64,000 nt of DNA from Gammaproteobacteria bacterium (GCA_030652335.1 JAUSAW010000006.1:222499-286498); one strand, 5' to 3'. Numbered from the stretch's first letter, positions 37,615-47,414 are shown. Numbers and translations are program-made. The notes: generated by a model from the letters alone, not told the origin.

Positions 37615-38634
37615 ATGAGTTTTCAAAACCAATCTTTTACCTTCGATGATGTATTATTAATTCCAGCGTATAACCACTACGAATCTCGCCGCATGGTCGA
37701 CGTATCCATGACCGATCGTTCTGGCAAATTACATTTAGATTTACCGATAATGACCGCCAATATGGATACCGTAACCGAGCATGGCATGGCCAACTTTGTC
37801 GGTTCTAAAGGCGGAATGGGCGTGTTGCATCGTTTTATGAGCATTGCTGATAACATTGCCGAATTTAAAAAATGTAAACATAAAGTATTCGTATCGATCG
37901 GTTGCTCAGACGCCGAATTAGAACGTGCCAAAGCCTTAAGCGATGTCGGTGCCGAATATTTTTGTGTGGATGTGGCTCATGCCCATGCCAAATACGTGGG
38001 CAAAACTTTAAAACAACTTCGTGATATGTTCCCCAATGCCTGCATTATGGGCGGTAACGTCGCGACATATGCCGGCGCAGACTATTTATCTTCCTGTGGT
38101 GCCGATATTATTAAGGTCGGTATTGGCGGAGGGTCCGTATGTAGCACAAGAATTAAAACCGGCTTCGGCGTACCGACACTTTCCTCGGTACAAGATTGCG
38201 CCAGAGTGGATCGCTCCATCATAGCCGATGGCGGCATTAGAACCCCAGGCGATGTGGTTAAAGCCCTAGCTTTTGGTGCGGATTTTGTCATGTTAGGTGG
38301 AATGTTCGCAGGAACCCGCCCAACCCCAGGCGGATTTGTTACGCATCCAGATGGCCGCAAAGTTAAAATGTATCGCGGTATGGCAAGCTCTGAAGCTCAA
38401 TCCGACTATATGGGTGGCGTGATGCCGGAATGGAAAACCGCAGAAGGTGTAGCGACTGAAGTGCCTTATCGCGAAAATGAAGAAGCTATCGTAGCGGATA
38501 TTATTGGCGGATTACGTTCGGGTTTAACCTATGCTGGAGCCGCGACCATTCGTGAATTGCAGCGTAAATTAAACTTCAACTTAATTACCCCGGCATCGAG
38601 AATCGAAAGCCTGCCGCATAAAACTTTAAGCTAA
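37615..38634 (+). CDS. guaC: GMP reductase
   Basis: A 339-residue IMPDH/GMPR-fold enzyme, converting GMP to IMP with NADPH. FTFDDVLLIPAYNHYESRR and LPIMTANMDTVTEHGMANF open the barrel. The catalytic Cys is in GIGGGSVCSTRIKTGFGVP, and the flap contains KMYRGMASSEAQSDYMGG. The CBS domains of IMP dehydrogenase are absent, supporting GuaC. The start with AAGGGGAT upstream is preferred over an in-frame ATG at 37513. An inverted repeat overlaps its promoter. Confidence 0.93.
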   Translation: MSFQNQSFTFDDVLLIPAYNHYESRRMVDVSMTDRSGKLHLDLPIMTANMDTVTEHGMANFVGSKGGMGVLHRFMSIADNIAEFKKCKHKVFVSIGCSDAELERAKALSDVGAEYFCVDVAHAHAKYVGKTLKQLRDMFPNACIMGGNVATYAGADYLSSCGADIIKVGIGGGSVCSTRIKTGFGVPTLSSVQDCARVDRSIIADGGIRTPGDVVKALAFGADFVMLGGMFAGTRPTPGGFVTHPDGRKVKMYRGMASSEAQSDYMGGVMPEWKTAEGVATEVPYRENEEAIVADIIGGLRSGLTYAGAATIRELQRKLNFNLITPASRIESLPHKTLS

Positions 38635-38686
38635 AATTTTTGCATCTACTATAATTCAATCACAAAATTGGATAAGGATCAGCATA

Positions 38687-39373
38687 ATGAATAAAGTACT
38701 AAAAGTAACCGGAGCCGTTGTTGCGGCATTATTATTGTCAGCAACGGCCTACGCACAGCATTCCGATGCGCCAAAGCAAACCATCAATGTAAGCTCCCAA
38801 CAACACCTGGTTAAAATTGCCTTGCCAGCCAATGCAACTACTGGCTATCAATGGTATGTCAGCAATTACAATACCGACCTGTTAACTTTGACTGCTTATC
38901 ATTATCTTGCTCCTACCAACCATCGCATAGGCGCTGGTGGTACGGCTGAATTTATTTTTAGTGTGAAACCAGGCTTCCATGTGGCGCCACAAATTACCAA
39001 TGTAAGCTTCGTTTATGGCCAATCTTGGGATATGAATGGTGAGACTACAAGGACTGTAACCTTGACCTCTATTCCTGCTTATTCAACCGATATGGCTAAA
39101 CATGAAACTAAAAAGCCAAGCATGCATGAAACCAAAAAAAACCTTATGCATACAGAAAGACCTAGTCATACCGATATGAATTCCAGCATGCCAGCTGACG
39201 ACTCAAGCGCTACCAGCATGCCAAGCAATGCAGCAGCCGATAGCAATATGCCAGCAGCTCAAGCGCCTGCCGCTGATGCAAACCTAACCGCGCCAGCGCC
39301 AGCAATAGCACCTGCTCCAGCAAGCACTACGCCTGCAGCAACTAGCTGGTTAAGTATCCCTGGTCAAAGCTAA
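38687..39373 (+). CDS. Exported chagasin-like (I42) protease inhibitor
   Basis: A 228-residue secreted protein. The signal peptide MNKVLKVTGAVVAALLLSATAYA is followed by an about 100-residue domain with LPANATTGYQWYVS, RIGAGGTAEFIF and VYGQSWDMNGE. These correspond to the three inhibitory loops of the inhibitor I42 family (NPTTG, GxGG, RPW-like). It should inhibit papain-type cysteine proteases. The C-terminal 95 residues are low-complexity (Met/His/Lys, then Ala/Pro) and unusual for the family. Two palindromic repeats follow the stop. Confidence 0.75.
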   Translation: MNKVLKVTGAVVAALLLSATAYAQHSDAPKQTINVSSQQHLVKIALPANATTGYQWYVSNYNTDLLTLTAYHYLAPTNHRIGAGGTAEFIFSVKPGFHVAPQITNVSFVYGQSWDMNGETTRTVTLTSIPAYSTDMAKHETKKPSMHETKKNLMHTERPSHTDMNSSMPADDSSATSMPSNAAADSNMPAAQAPAADANLTAPAPAIAPAPASTTPAATSWLSIPGQS

Positions 39374-39378
39374 TTACC

Positions 39379-39414
39379 GTCATCCTGTGATCACGTCAGT
39401 GAGCCACAGGATCC
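39379..39414. repeat. Palindromic repeat after the I42 inhibitor gene
   Basis: GTCATCCTGTGATCAC ... GTGAGCCACAGGATCC, sharing the GTCATCC/GGATCC ends of family A with its own hairpin core. Confidence 0.65.
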
Positions 39415-39436
39415 AGTTTAAGAATAAGGCCATGCA

Positions 39437-39473
39437 CTAGATCCTGACGAATGCTACGCATTATCAGGATGAC
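39437..39473. repeat. Dispersed palindromic repeat, family B (inverted copy)
   Basis: On the minus strand it reads GTCATCCTGATAATGC-GTA-GCATTCGTCAGGATCTAG, differing at only a few positions from the copy at 29467-29504. Confidence 0.8.
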
Positions 39474-39479
39474 GAGACA

Positions 39480-40838
39480 TCATCCTGGAGCAGGGGCGTT
39501 AGTAGCTCCTGATCCCCCGGCTGCTAGGCTAGCACCGAGAAAACTTGTGGCTGTTAATTCAGGCGCAGGTTCAAGTGTTAAAGTAGCAGCACCTGTTTTA
39601 GCATCAATAGTAATGTCATACTTTTTGTCTGGATGGGCAGAAAGCTGCATTAATGCAGTTGGCTCGCCAGTTTTATTAATTTGTGCCAATTTTAAAAAGC
39701 TTAAAGCCTGGTTGCTTAAACTAGCATGATGTTTTTGAAAGGCTTCTATGTAGAGCTTTAAACCTAATTCTATAGAGTGCCTAATATTGCCACCGGAAAC
39801 ATCCACTAGATTGCGAAACAAAGCCGGGCCATACGTTGGGGTAACAGTATCAGCAGCCAAAATTTTGGCTAGCCCCGCTTTCAAGCTTGGGTCTATTTCC
39901 TGCCAAGCTACTTGTAAGGCGGTAATTTTATCAATATTAGCGGCTGACAATCCTAGCCAATTTGCTAAGTAAGCTACAAGCTCCCGTGAATCAAGGTCTT
40001 TTGCCATGCCCAAACGATCAGCGCGCGTATTCAAAAATGTGGCTAGAACAGGTTCTGCAGGGTTTAAGGCTAATTTTGCAATTTCTCCGTATAAGTCATT
40101 AATATCTTGAAACATTAATTCATTTAATACAATTGAGCCTTTAGGGTTTTCTTTATCTACGTTAAAGCCCATCATATTCACAGCCCAATACAAGTACCAA
40201 GTATTAAGCTCTTGAGCTTGTTTAGTAGGGCCCGAGGCCTCTTTAGCCGCTACACATTTAGCTCTCAATACTTTAAACATGCCATCATTGCCCTCGGTAT
40301 AAAGCATATGACGAAAATGGGTGTGATGTGGAAAGCAGGCATTTACGATAGCCATTTGATCATGATCAAAGCCTTTAATTGCAGGATATATGCTTGGGCA
40401 GTGCTCAATAGTATCTGCTGAAAATTCCACGCTATCTTGTGAAAAAGAGGGGTATAGTTCTTGAGCGCGTCTTTTGGCCTCTGGGGATAAGGTAATGCTA
40501 GAAAGAATACTAGCTGCCCGTATGGCTTGTAAGCCTTTTGCATCTTTTAGCACCTGGTGAAATAAAGTATAAAGCTTATTAAAACTGATCTTGCTTAATC
40601 TAACAGCCTCAGGTTGGTTTGCCACAAAAGCGGCATAATTATTTTCCCATAGGTTTTGTAAACAATATAAACGATTAATCGTTCGCGATATTTCAAATTC
40701 ACCGCGAAGGTTCTGTTGGGTACGGCTTTGGGGTGTGGTAATCGGATTTTCTGCAATCCAAGCAAGTTGTTGGATTTCAGGTTCAGATAAAGGCATTTTA
40801 TATAGGCTTAAAGCATATTCTTTTATATAAGCTTGCAT
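39480..40838 (-). CDS. Large orphan alpha-helical protein
   Basis: A 452-residue soluble protein with a plausible ribosome site (AGAGGG). No signal peptide or membrane segment. It is helix-rich throughout (ISFNKLYTLFHQVLKDAKGL; ELMFQDINDLYGEIAKLALN), with a Gly/Ala/Pro-rich tail ending GGSGATNAPAPG. I recognise no domain. The stop lies only 7 bases beyond a palindromic repeat. It might be a host-interaction protein, given the suspected lineage, but nothing in the sequence proves that. Confidence 0.6.
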   Translation of the reverse strand: MQAYIKEYALSLYKMPLSEPEIQQLAWIAENPITTPQSRTQQNLRGEFEISRTINRLYCLQNLWENNYAAFVANQPEAVRLSKISFNKLYTLFHQVLKDAKGLQAIRAASILSSITLSPEAKRRAQELYPSFSQDSVEFSADTIEHCPSIYPAIKGFDHDQMAIVNACFPHHTHFRHMLYTEGNDGMFKVLRAKCVAAKEASGPTKQAQELNTWYLYWAVNMMGFNVDKENPKGSIVLNELMFQDINDLYGEIAKLALNPAEPVLATFLNTRADRLGMAKDLDSRELVAYLANWLGLSAANIDKITALQVAWQEIDPSLKAGLAKILAADTVTPTYGPALFRNLVDVSGGNIRHSIELGLKLYIEAFQKHHASLSNQALSFLKLAQINKTGEPTALMQLSAHPDKKYDITIDAKTGAATLTLEPAPELTATSFLGASLAAGGSGATNAPAPG

Positions 40839-40895
40839 GGTATAACCCTCTTAATGGACTGCCATTACAGTATATAAAATCGATGCTAAAATATA

Positions 40896-41726
40896 CTAGG
40901 AGAATAATAATACATTCTCGACTTTGTTTTTGCCGTTAATCGCGGTGTGATTAGCAACATAAATTGCGCTGGAACGCCCGCCATCTAAGTTTACTGCCGT
41001 AGTAATTTTACTGACGCCAAACCATTCCGGGTGTTCGTATAAAATATTTTCTAAGGTATACAGCGACATAGCCGAGGTCGATATGACCAATAGCTGACCG
41101 CTACTGGATTCCGCTAACACGGTGCGTTTAGCAAACTGATTAAATTGGTTCACCCTAGATACGAGCATCTGATTTTGATCGATCAATAAAGGCCCTGCTT
41201 GAATCGCATAGGCGGCATCTTTATAAGGAGTGTCGCTGTTTCCTAAGGTCAATCGGCCTTGTTTATTAATCACCACCATGGCATTAAAAATTGGCTGCTT
41301 ACTAGGGGCGGTAATGGTTTTACCGTGTTTATAAAATAAACCATCTGGCGTAAAGCTTGGCGTGAAAAATCCACCGTTTACCGCTAAAAAGGCGGCTTCT
41401 TCTTTACCGATAGTGCTGACATAAGCGGCATGTTCTTGGCTATTCTGCTTATAAAATTTGGCCTGATAATGGTTTACTTTAACCACCATAAATTCAAAGG
41501 TAGTGGCTAAGGGATCATTGGTGGCAATTTCAAGTTGCGCGAGCTGACCTTTAGCATGGCCTAGCGTTTTAATTCGTGCACTTTTTAACACATAATTATT
41601 TTCTTGCTCAGGGCTAATAGGCCTAGAGTCAGGTTTAGTCATAGGCGCACAAGCCGGCAGAAGGCTGCTGGCGATTAACAGCAGCAAAAGGCCAGGTTTA
41701 TGAGACTTTTTAAAATATAAGCGCAT
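40896..41726 (-). CDS. Phosphodiester glycosidase family lipoprotein (NAGPA/YigE-like)
   Basis: A 276-residue envelope protein. The signal ends at a lipobox LLPACAP, so it is likely a lipoprotein. The NAGPA-type domain (PF09992) shows EAAFLAVNGGFFTPSFTPDG, YAIQAGPLLIDQNQML, KRTVLAESSSGQLLVIS and AVNLDGGRSSAIYVAN near the end. Family members cleave phosphodiester-linked sugars; the bacterial substrates are unknown. The downstream flank is the 39480-40838 orphan, on the same strand, 57 bases away. Confidence 0.85.
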   Translation of the reverse strand: MRLYFKKSHKPGLLLLLIASSLLPACAPMTKPDSRPISPEQENNYVLKSARIKTLGHAKGQLAQLEIATNDPLATTFEFMVVKVNHYQAKFYKQNSQEHAAYVSTIGKEEAAFLAVNGGFFTPSFTPDGLFYKHGKTITAPSKQPIFNAMVVINKQGRLTLGNSDTPYKDAAYAIQAGPLLIDQNQMLVSRVNQFNQFAKRTVLAESSSGQLLVISTSAMSLYTLENILYEHPEWFGVSKITTAVNLDGGRSSAIYVANHTAINGKNKVENVLLFS

Positions 41727-41790
41727 AAAGTTACCCCTAATTAATTCAAAGGCTATTATATAGAATAAACCTTAAGGTTTTCTTAAGAGA

Positions 41791-43224
41791 TTAACCTTTC
41801 CAGGTTAAATCCAGCTCTTTTGCGGCTTTTATGTCGTCCATGCGTCTCACTGGCTGAGTAATCGGGGCTGCTTTTAGGGCTTCTGGATTGCTCGCCGCCA
41901 TTTGACGGATTTCGGTCATGGCCACAATAAAGGTATCCAATTCCTGTTTAGATTCGGTTTCGGTAGGCTCTATTAGTAAGCATTCTGGCACCATGGAGGG
42001 GAAATACATGGTGGGAGCATGAATGCCATAATCCAATAAGGATTTAGATATATCCAAAGCATTTACGCCATATTTCTTATTTTCAGGCTGCATGGTCACG
42101 ATAAACTCATGGGTGGCTCGGCGTTTAGGGAAAGCTAAGGTAAAGCCCGCTTTTTGTAAGGATTTCATTAAATAGTTAGCATTTAATACGGCGATTTCAG
42201 AGGCGCGGGTTAAGCCATCACGTCCTAACATCCTAGCATAAATATAGGCGCGAATTAAGATGCCAGCGTTGCCCATAAAACCCGATAGGCGGCCTATGGT
42301 AGTCGGTAGCTCTTTTTCGGTGACCCAGGAGTACTGTTCGGCCTTTTTAGCTACAAAGGGAACCGGTAGGTAGGGCACTAAACGTTCACCGACGAGTACG
42401 GGGCCAGCACCTGGTCCACCGCCGCCATGCGGGGTTGCGAAGGTTTTATGTAAATTCATATGCATAACATCAAAGCCCATATCACCAGGGCGAACCTTGC
42501 CCATAATGGCGTTTAAATTGGCGCCATCGTAATACAATAGACCACCGGCCTTATGCACCATTGCGGCGATTTGTTTAATTTGACGCTCAAACACCCCAAA
42601 TGTGGAGGGGTTGGTTAACATAATTCCAGCGGTTTTAGGGCCTAAGGCTTTTGCTAAGGCCTCTAAATCGATATCGCCATCGGCATTGGTGGGGATTTCT
42701 TTCACTTGATAGCCACACATTGCGGCTGTGGCGGGGTTAGTACCATGAGCCGCATCGGGAACGATAATCTCTGAGCGCTCGGTATCGTTACGCGCTTCAT
42801 GATAGGCTTTGATCATGGCTACGCCGGCAAATTCACCTTGGGCTCCGGCCATGGGGCTTAACGAGGCGCCTTTCATACCAGTTAATTCCATTAAAATAGT
42901 TTGCAGCTCGTGGAGACAGCTCATTAGGCCTTGGCTTTTGTTCAATTGCGCGAAAGGATGGCGCCCCGCAAAGCCTTGCAATAAGGCGAGTTTATGCGCT
43001 GCCCTGGGGTTATATTTCATGGTGCAGGAACCTAAGGGATAGAAATTGGTGTCGATCGAAAAATTCTTTTGCGAGAGCCTAGTATAGTGGCGTACGGCTT
43101 CTAGTTCACCGACTCGTGGTAGCTTAGGCGCTTTGGCACGCAGCATGGCTTCAGGGATATCGGAGACTTTTGGAGTGTCGAGCCAGTCGTTGGAACAATA
43201 ATGGGATGTTTCGAAAATTAGCAT
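41791..43224 (-). CDS. gcvPB: Glycine dehydrogenase (decarboxylating) subunit 2
   Basis: A 477-residue PLP-dependent subunit of the glycine cleavage system P-protein. The PLP Lys lies in [17 protein letters not shown]. Other hallmarks are [32 protein letters not shown] and [16 protein letters not shown]. The ATG at 43224 with GGAGG inside the end of gcvPA gives a one-base gap between the genes. The two-subunit form contrasts with the single GcvP of E. coli. gcvT and gcvH are not in the window. Confidence 0.96.
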   Translation of the reverse strand: MLIFETSHYCSNDWLDTPKVSDIPEAMLRAKAPKLPRVGELEAVRHYTRLSQKNFSIDTNFYPLGSCTMKYNPRAAHKLALLQGFAGRHPFAQLNKSQGLMSCLHELQTILMELTGMKGASLSPMAGAQGEFAGVAMIKAYHEARNDTERSEIIVPDAAHGTNPATAAMCGYQVKEIPTNADGDIDLEALAKALGPKTAGIMLTNPSTFGVFERQIKQIAAMVHKAGGLLYYDGANLNAIMGKVRPGDMGFDVMHMNLHKTFATPHGGGGPGAGPVLVGERLVPYLPVPFVAKKAEQYSWVTEKELPTTIGRLSGFMGNAGILIRAYIYARMLGRDGLTRASEIAVLNANYLMKSLQKAGFTLAFPKRRATHEFIVTMQPENKKYGVNALDISKSLLDYGIHAPTMYFPSMVPECLLIEPTETESKQELDTFIVAMTEIRQMAASNPEALKAAPITQPVRRMDDIKAAKELDLTWKG

Positions 43225-43225
43225 A

Positions 43226-44590
43226 TTATTGGGCCTCCAGAACATTTATTAAAGCGGCAATTAGCTTGTCATGGTCTTGATCGCTATGAACCTCGGTCGA
43301 GCATAGCAATAAGGCGTTGCCTAATTCAGGAAAGTCTTGGCTTAAATCAAAACCGGCTTGAATATTGTGCTCGGAGAGTTGCGCTAAGACTTGCGCCACG
43401 GGTACGGGCAATTGCACGATCACTTCATGGAAAATAGGGCCCTTCGATACTACTTTTATGCCTGGAACTTTGGCCAGCTTCTGAGCTAGGGCCTGAATAT
43501 TATGATGAGATTTTAGGGCCTTATCGCGTAAGCCTTCAGGTCCTATGATGCTCATAAAAATAGTGGCAGCGGTGACTAATAAGCCTTGGTTGGTGCAAAT
43601 ATTGGAAGTGGCTTTAGCACGGCGAATATGTTGCTCGCGGGCTTGCAAGGTTAAACAAAACCCTGGTTTACCTTCGATATCTACGGAGCGACCGACGATG
43701 CGCCCGGGCATTTGTCTGACCCATTCTTGGCGACAGGTCATAAAGCCAAAATAAGGTCCGCCTGAGCTCATAGGAACGCCTAGGGGCTGTCCTTCGCCAC
43801 AAGCGATATCGACGCCATCTGTCCCCCAATCGCCGGGGGCTTTTAATAAGGCCATGGCAATTGGATTGACCAAGGCAATAACCAGGGTCTTTTTGGCGTG
43901 AGCCCAATCTGTTAGGTTATCGACGATTTGAATATGGCCTAAAAAGCTAGGTTGCGGAATAATTACTGCGGTAATGTCTTGATCTTGCAATGCCTTTAAT
44001 TTTTCGGAGCGTTGAGCCTCATTTAATAAGTCGAGAGCGATACTTTCGATATGAATATTTTGGTGCTTTACGATGCTATGCAGTACTTTTGCATAATTGG
44101 GGGCGATCGATCCTAGAATAACAATGCGATTGGATTTGGAATGCTTATTAGCGCGCACCGCCATTAATACCGCTTCGGCAAGAGCCGAGGCACCATCATA
44201 AAGCGAGGCATTGGATACATCCAGGCCCATTAAAGAGGCCATCATGGTTTGGTATTCGTAAATGACCTGTAAACCGCCCTGGCTAGCTTCAGCTTGATAA
44301 GGCGTATAAGCCGTCATAAACTCACCACGACCGACTAATTCCCAGACTGCGGCCGGAATAAAATGTTCATAGCTTCCGGCACCGATAAAATTAAGTTGTT
44401 CGCGATCAAGTATTGCACGCTCTTGCATATGCTTAGTTATGGCTAATTCGTCGATACCCAGCGGAATATTATCCAAAGACTTGGCACGAAGGCTAGTGGG
44501 AATTTCATCGAATAGGTTCTCAATACTAGCTTCGCCAATCGTATCGAGCATGCTACGGATTTCATCATTAGTGTGCGGAATAAAGGGCAT
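43226..44590 (-). CDS. gcvPA: Glycine dehydrogenase (decarboxylating) subunit 1
   Basis: A 454-residue partner of Gcv[22 protein letters not shown] opens the protein, with [40 protein letters not shown] and [20 protein letters not shown] following. The start at 44590 has GGAGAT six bases upstream and agrees with family length (about 448); an upstream frame to 44701 has no support. No glycine riboswitch is recognisable in the short 132-base gap to fosX. Confidence 0.95.
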   Translation of the reverse strand: MPFIPHTNDEIRSMLDTIGEASIENLFDEIPTSLRAKSLDNIPLGIDELAITKHMQERAILDREQLNFIGAGSYEHFIPAAVWELVGRGEFMTAYTPYQAEASQGGLQVIYEYQTMMASLMGLDVSNASLYDGASALAEAVLMAVRANKHSKSNRIVILGSIAPNYAKVLHSIVKHQNIHIESIALDLLNEAQRSEKLKALQDQDITAVIIPQPSFLGHIQIVDNLTDWAHAKKTLVIALVNPIAMALLKAPGDWGTDGVDIACGEGQPLGVPMSSGGPYFGFMTCRQEWVRQMPGRIVGRSVDIEGKPGFCLTLQAREQHIRRAKATSNICTNQGLLVTAATIFMSIIGPEGLRDKALKSHHNIQALAQKLAKVPGIKVVSKGPIFHEVIVQLPVPVAQVLAQLSEHNIQAGFDLSQDFPELGNALLLCSTEVHSDQDHDKLIAALINVLEAQ

Positions 44591-44722
44591 TAAGATCTCC
44601 ATCAACGAACAAAAATATTGATTGAGTATACCCGATATCCTAATCCCTGCTAATAGGATTTTAACCTCCCTCTTGTGGAAGCGCTTGAGCTTAAGTAGCA
44701 TGGGCGAAAAAAGGGAAATAAA

Positions 44723-45154
44723 ATGTCAAAACCTAGCATTAAAGGCTTAAGCCATATCACATTTCGTTGTCATGATTTAGAAAAGTCAGCACATTTTTTA
44801 CAGTATGTGTTGGATGCGGAATTAATTTATGACAGTGCCGAACAGACCTTTTCTATTTCAAAAGAAAAATTTTTCCTAATTGCCGGTATGTGGATCGCGA
44901 TTATGGAAGGTGAGCCGCTTCTTAAAAGCTATAACCATGTCGCTTTTCTAGTCGATGCCAATGATATCCCTATTTATAAATCTCGGATTGAAGAGCTAAG
45001 ACTGGAAATCTTATCTAGCCGAAGTCGGAATCCAGCAGAAGGCGAATCGCTATATTTTTATGACTATGATGGTCATTTATTTGAATTACATACGGGTGAT
45101 TTGGAGACACGTTTGGAATATTACTCTCAAGCAAGCGCTAAAAATGCAGGTTGA
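44723..45154 (+). CDS. fosX: FosX-type fosfomycin hydrolase
   Basis: A 143-residue VOC enzyme very similar, from memory, to Listeria FosX. It has GLSHITFRCHDLEKSAHFLQ, TFSISKEKFFLIAGMWIAIM, YNHVAFLVDAND and SLYFYDYDGHLFELHTGDLE. Metal ligands are His11, His in YNHVAF and Glu in LFELH. Glu48, in SKEKFF, corresponds to the general base that makes FosX a hydrolase rather than a thiol transferase. AAGGGAAA precedes the ATG. The 3' end overlaps a convergent GNAT gene by 69 bases. No mobile-element context, so it looks intrinsic. Confidence 0.88.
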   Translation: MSKPSIKGLSHITFRCHDLEKSAHFLQYVLDAELIYDSAEQTFSISKEKFFLIAGMWIAIMEGEPLLKSYNHVAFLVDANDIPIYKSRIEELRLEILSSRSRNPAEGESLYFYDYDGHLFELHTGDLETRLEYYSQASAKNAG

Positions 45155-45922
45155 TTTATGGCTTAAGCAATAAAAAGTATACTTTGTTATTTCCTTCATG
45201 CCTTGGTGTTCTGCAACTCTCGATGAAGCCACATTACTCTCATTGCATGACCATACTGGGTGTAAGCCTTTGCTGACTGCATGGTGAATAAGGTGATTGC
45301 AGACAATGGTTGATAATTTCTGACCTCGGTATTTTTCATGGGTTACAGTGACTAGCTCAACAAGGTGCTTTGAACAAATTCCATGAGCTTCGCTCACTAC
45401 TATTTGTTTGTCAGCATCCCATAAAACAAAGCCTATGGCATTTTTAAGATAATTTTCTGGAGTAAGATAAGTCTCTAGCATAATCTTTTTCCATATGCAC
45501 AAATTAAACATAGCCTTGTCTTTAATCGGTTTAAGTATATATGGAGTTTGATTTTCATAGTGTGGAATAACTAAAGCGGACATATCGTATTTATATTCTC
45601 GTCTAGGAATCGATGTGAAATTTAATAACTTCAGTGGCTTATAATTGACGCTAAGTCCGCATTGCAGTCTTACATTGCATTTTTGTTTAAGTAGAACGAA
45701 AAATTCTTGAAAAAGTACTTCATTCAAGTGGCCTGCCGTTAAACAATAAGAATCTTCACAGAGTATTAAGCAAGCCTGGGGATCGTTTTCAGTATCTACC
45801 CAAATTTGACCTGGCACCAGGCCTTCGATAACGCCATAAGCCGTTGGTAAATTAGTATCATTTGTATGAAATAATTTTCTAACTATTATAAACGCATCTG
45901 GAGTTAATTTTTTAATCGTCAT
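45086..45922 (-). CDS. GNAT-family N-acetyltransferase
   Basis: A 278-residue protein with a C-terminal GNAT domain. ELVTVTHEKYRGQKLSTIVC provides the acetyl-CoA pyrophosphate loop (normally Q/RxxGxG/A; here RGQKLS), and GLHPVWSCNESNVASSRVAE and HQGMKEITKYTFYC match the end of the fold. The N-terminal half is another GNAT-like lobe (PDAFIIVRKLFH). The last 26 residues run on past the normal domain end into the opposite strand of fosX, suggesting loss of an original stop. It follows mtaD after 11 bases, so it may be co-transcribed. Substrate unknown. Confidence 0.72.
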   Translation of the reverse strand: MTIKKLTPDAFIIVRKLFHTNDTNLPTAYGVIEGLVPGQIWVDTENDPQACLILCEDSYCLTAGHLNEVLFQEFFVLLKQKCNVRLQCGLSVNYKPLKLLNFTSIPRREYKYDMSALVIPHYENQTPYILKPIKDKAMFNLCIWKKIMLETYLTPENYLKNAIGFVLWDADKQIVVSEAHGICSKHLVELVTVTHEKYRGQKLSTIVCNHLIHHAVSKGLHPVWSCNESNVASSRVAEHQGMKEITKYTFYCLSHKSTCIFSACLRVIFQTCLQITRM

Positions 45923-45933
45923 ATATTTGCTAA

Positions 45934-47259
45934 TTATCGGTTAATAATCTTTTTAAACTTTTCTGCCCAGACTTTGGTGTTTTCAAGGATAGCCGCTTCG
46001 TTTAAGGTAGTAAGTGCGCGATTTTTAAGCAATTGCTTTCCTGCCACCCAGACATCGGTGACCTGATCGCGAGAGCTGGCATAGACGATTTGCGAGACGG
46101 GATTATATACTGGCATAGTCTCTGGGCGATTTAAATCGATGGCGATGACGTCGGCGGCTTTATTGATTTCCAATGAGCCCGTTATATGATCGAGGCTTAG
46201 GGACTTAGCACCATTAATGGTTGCCATGCGTAATACATTTTGAGCCGAGATAGCTTCGGGGCTATTATCGTGAATTTTGCCTAAAAAGGCGGCCGAACGC
46301 ATCTCGCCTATCATATCTAAATCGTTATTGCTGGCAGGGCCATCTGTGCCTAAGGCCACATTTATTCCAGCATCGAGCAAAGTTTGTACCGGGCAGATAC
46401 CGCTGGCTAATTTCATATTTGATTCTGGGCAATGAATGACATGAGTGCCGGTTCTCTTTAGGATTTCAATATCGGTTTTGCTCACTTGGGTCATATGCAC
46501 GGCTTGGAATTTCGACGAGCATAGTCCAAGTTCCATTAAGCGATCTAAAGGCCAGGTTTGATGAGCAGCCAGAAACTGATCGACTTCTTCTCTGGTTTCT
46601 TGCACATGCATATGAATCGGCAAGGAGTATTGTTTGGAGATACGCAAAACCTCACGCAAAATCTCATCGTTAGTCGTATAAGGCGCATGAGGCGCAATAG
46701 AGGCCTCGATTAAAGGATAGGCTTTAACTTGCTGGGCTAATGCAATGGTCTTATCGAAACAGCTTTGCACGTTAGGGGACCAAGGCATTTCGATATTAAG
46801 CACGCTATCGGCAATCCGCCCGCGTATGCCGGATTTATGCATGACTTCGGCGGCTTCGGCGGCGTAGAAATACATATCGTTAATACAGGTGGTGCCACCT
46901 CGAATCATTTCCGCCAAGGCTAGGCGCATCCCATCGCAGACCATTTCCGGTCCAACATACAACCTTTCTGCTGGCCAAATATAATTATGTAGCCAGCTCA
47001 TTAAAGGCAGGTCATCGGCAAAGCCGCGCATTAAGCTCATGGCATTATGAGTGTGAGCATTAATAAAGCCCGGCAAGATGGCATGGTTATCTAAGTAATG
47101 AATTTTAATGGCGGTGTATTTAGACTTAAGCAACTGATTAGAAATAATATCGATAATTCTGCCGCGATCGATCACTAGGGAATGGTTTTCTAGAATACGA
47201 TTGTGCTTATCGACGGTGATGAGCCATTTTGGTTGAATAATAGTTTCTACATGTTGCAT
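45934..47259 (-). CDS. mtaD: 5'-methylthioadenosine/S-adenosylhomocysteine deaminase-type amidohydrolase
   Basis: A 441-residue amidohydrolase of the MTA/SAH deaminase (TrzA/AtzA) group. The metal ligands are in GFINAHTHNAMSLMRGFADD, His in IHMHVQETREEVDQF and Asp in GTDGPASNNDLDMIGEMR. SIAPHAPYTTNDEILREV is typical of the group. It deaminates MTA or SAH to inosine forms in the methionine cycle. The exact substrate among TrzA-family members is inferred from pattern only. The 5' side carries three palindromic repeats. Confidence 0.88.
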   Translation of the reverse strand: MQHVETIIQPKWLITVDKHNRILENHSLVIDRGRIIDIISNQLLKSKYTAIKIHYLDNHAILPGFINAHTHNAMSLMRGFADDLPLMSWLHNYIWPAERLYVGPEMVCDGMRLALAEMIRGGTTCINDMYFYAAEAAEVMHKSGIRGRIADSVLNIEMPWSPNVQSCFDKTIALAQQVKAYPLIEASIAPHAPYTTNDEILREVLRISKQYSLPIHMHVQETREEVDQFLAAHQTWPLDRLMELGLCSSKFQAVHMTQVSKTDIEILKRTGTHVIHCPESNMKLASGICPVQTLLDAGINVALGTDGPASNNDLDMIGEMRSAAFLGKIHDNSPEAISAQNVLRMATINGAKSLSLDHITGSLEINKAADVIAIDLNRPETMPVYNPVSQIVYASSRDQVTDVWVAGKQLLKNRALTTLNEAAILENTKVWAEKFKKIINR

Positions 47260-47279
47260 AGGATATCCATTAAGTAGTT

Positions 47280-47414
47280 GTCATCCTGGGGCCACGTAGT
47301 GGAACCCGGGATCTAATTTTTTGGATTCCGGGTTCTGCTTTGCAGCCCCAGAATGACAAGGCCAGTCATGACAAGTCTGTCATCCTGGAATGCCGCTAGG
47401 CGTATCCGGGATCC
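47280..47414. repeat. Cluster of three family A palindromic repeats
   Basis: Copies at 47280-47313 (plus), 47323-47357 (inverted) and 47379-47414 (plus). All share the GTCATYCTGG...CCGGGATCC framework. Stem pairs differ between copies: CCAC/GTGG in the first, CTGC/GCAG in the second. They separate waaC from mtaD, both minus strand; the last copy ends just before the waaC stop. Confidence 0.85.

Noticed and set aside
39451..39729. 92-codon plus-strand frame opposite the orphan 39480-40838
   Set aside because: It begins inside a palindromic repeat and opposes a longer gene with a proper ribosome site.
44591..44722. Glycine riboswitch before gcvPA
   Set aside because: The gap is only 132 bases and shows no recognisable tandem aptamer core.
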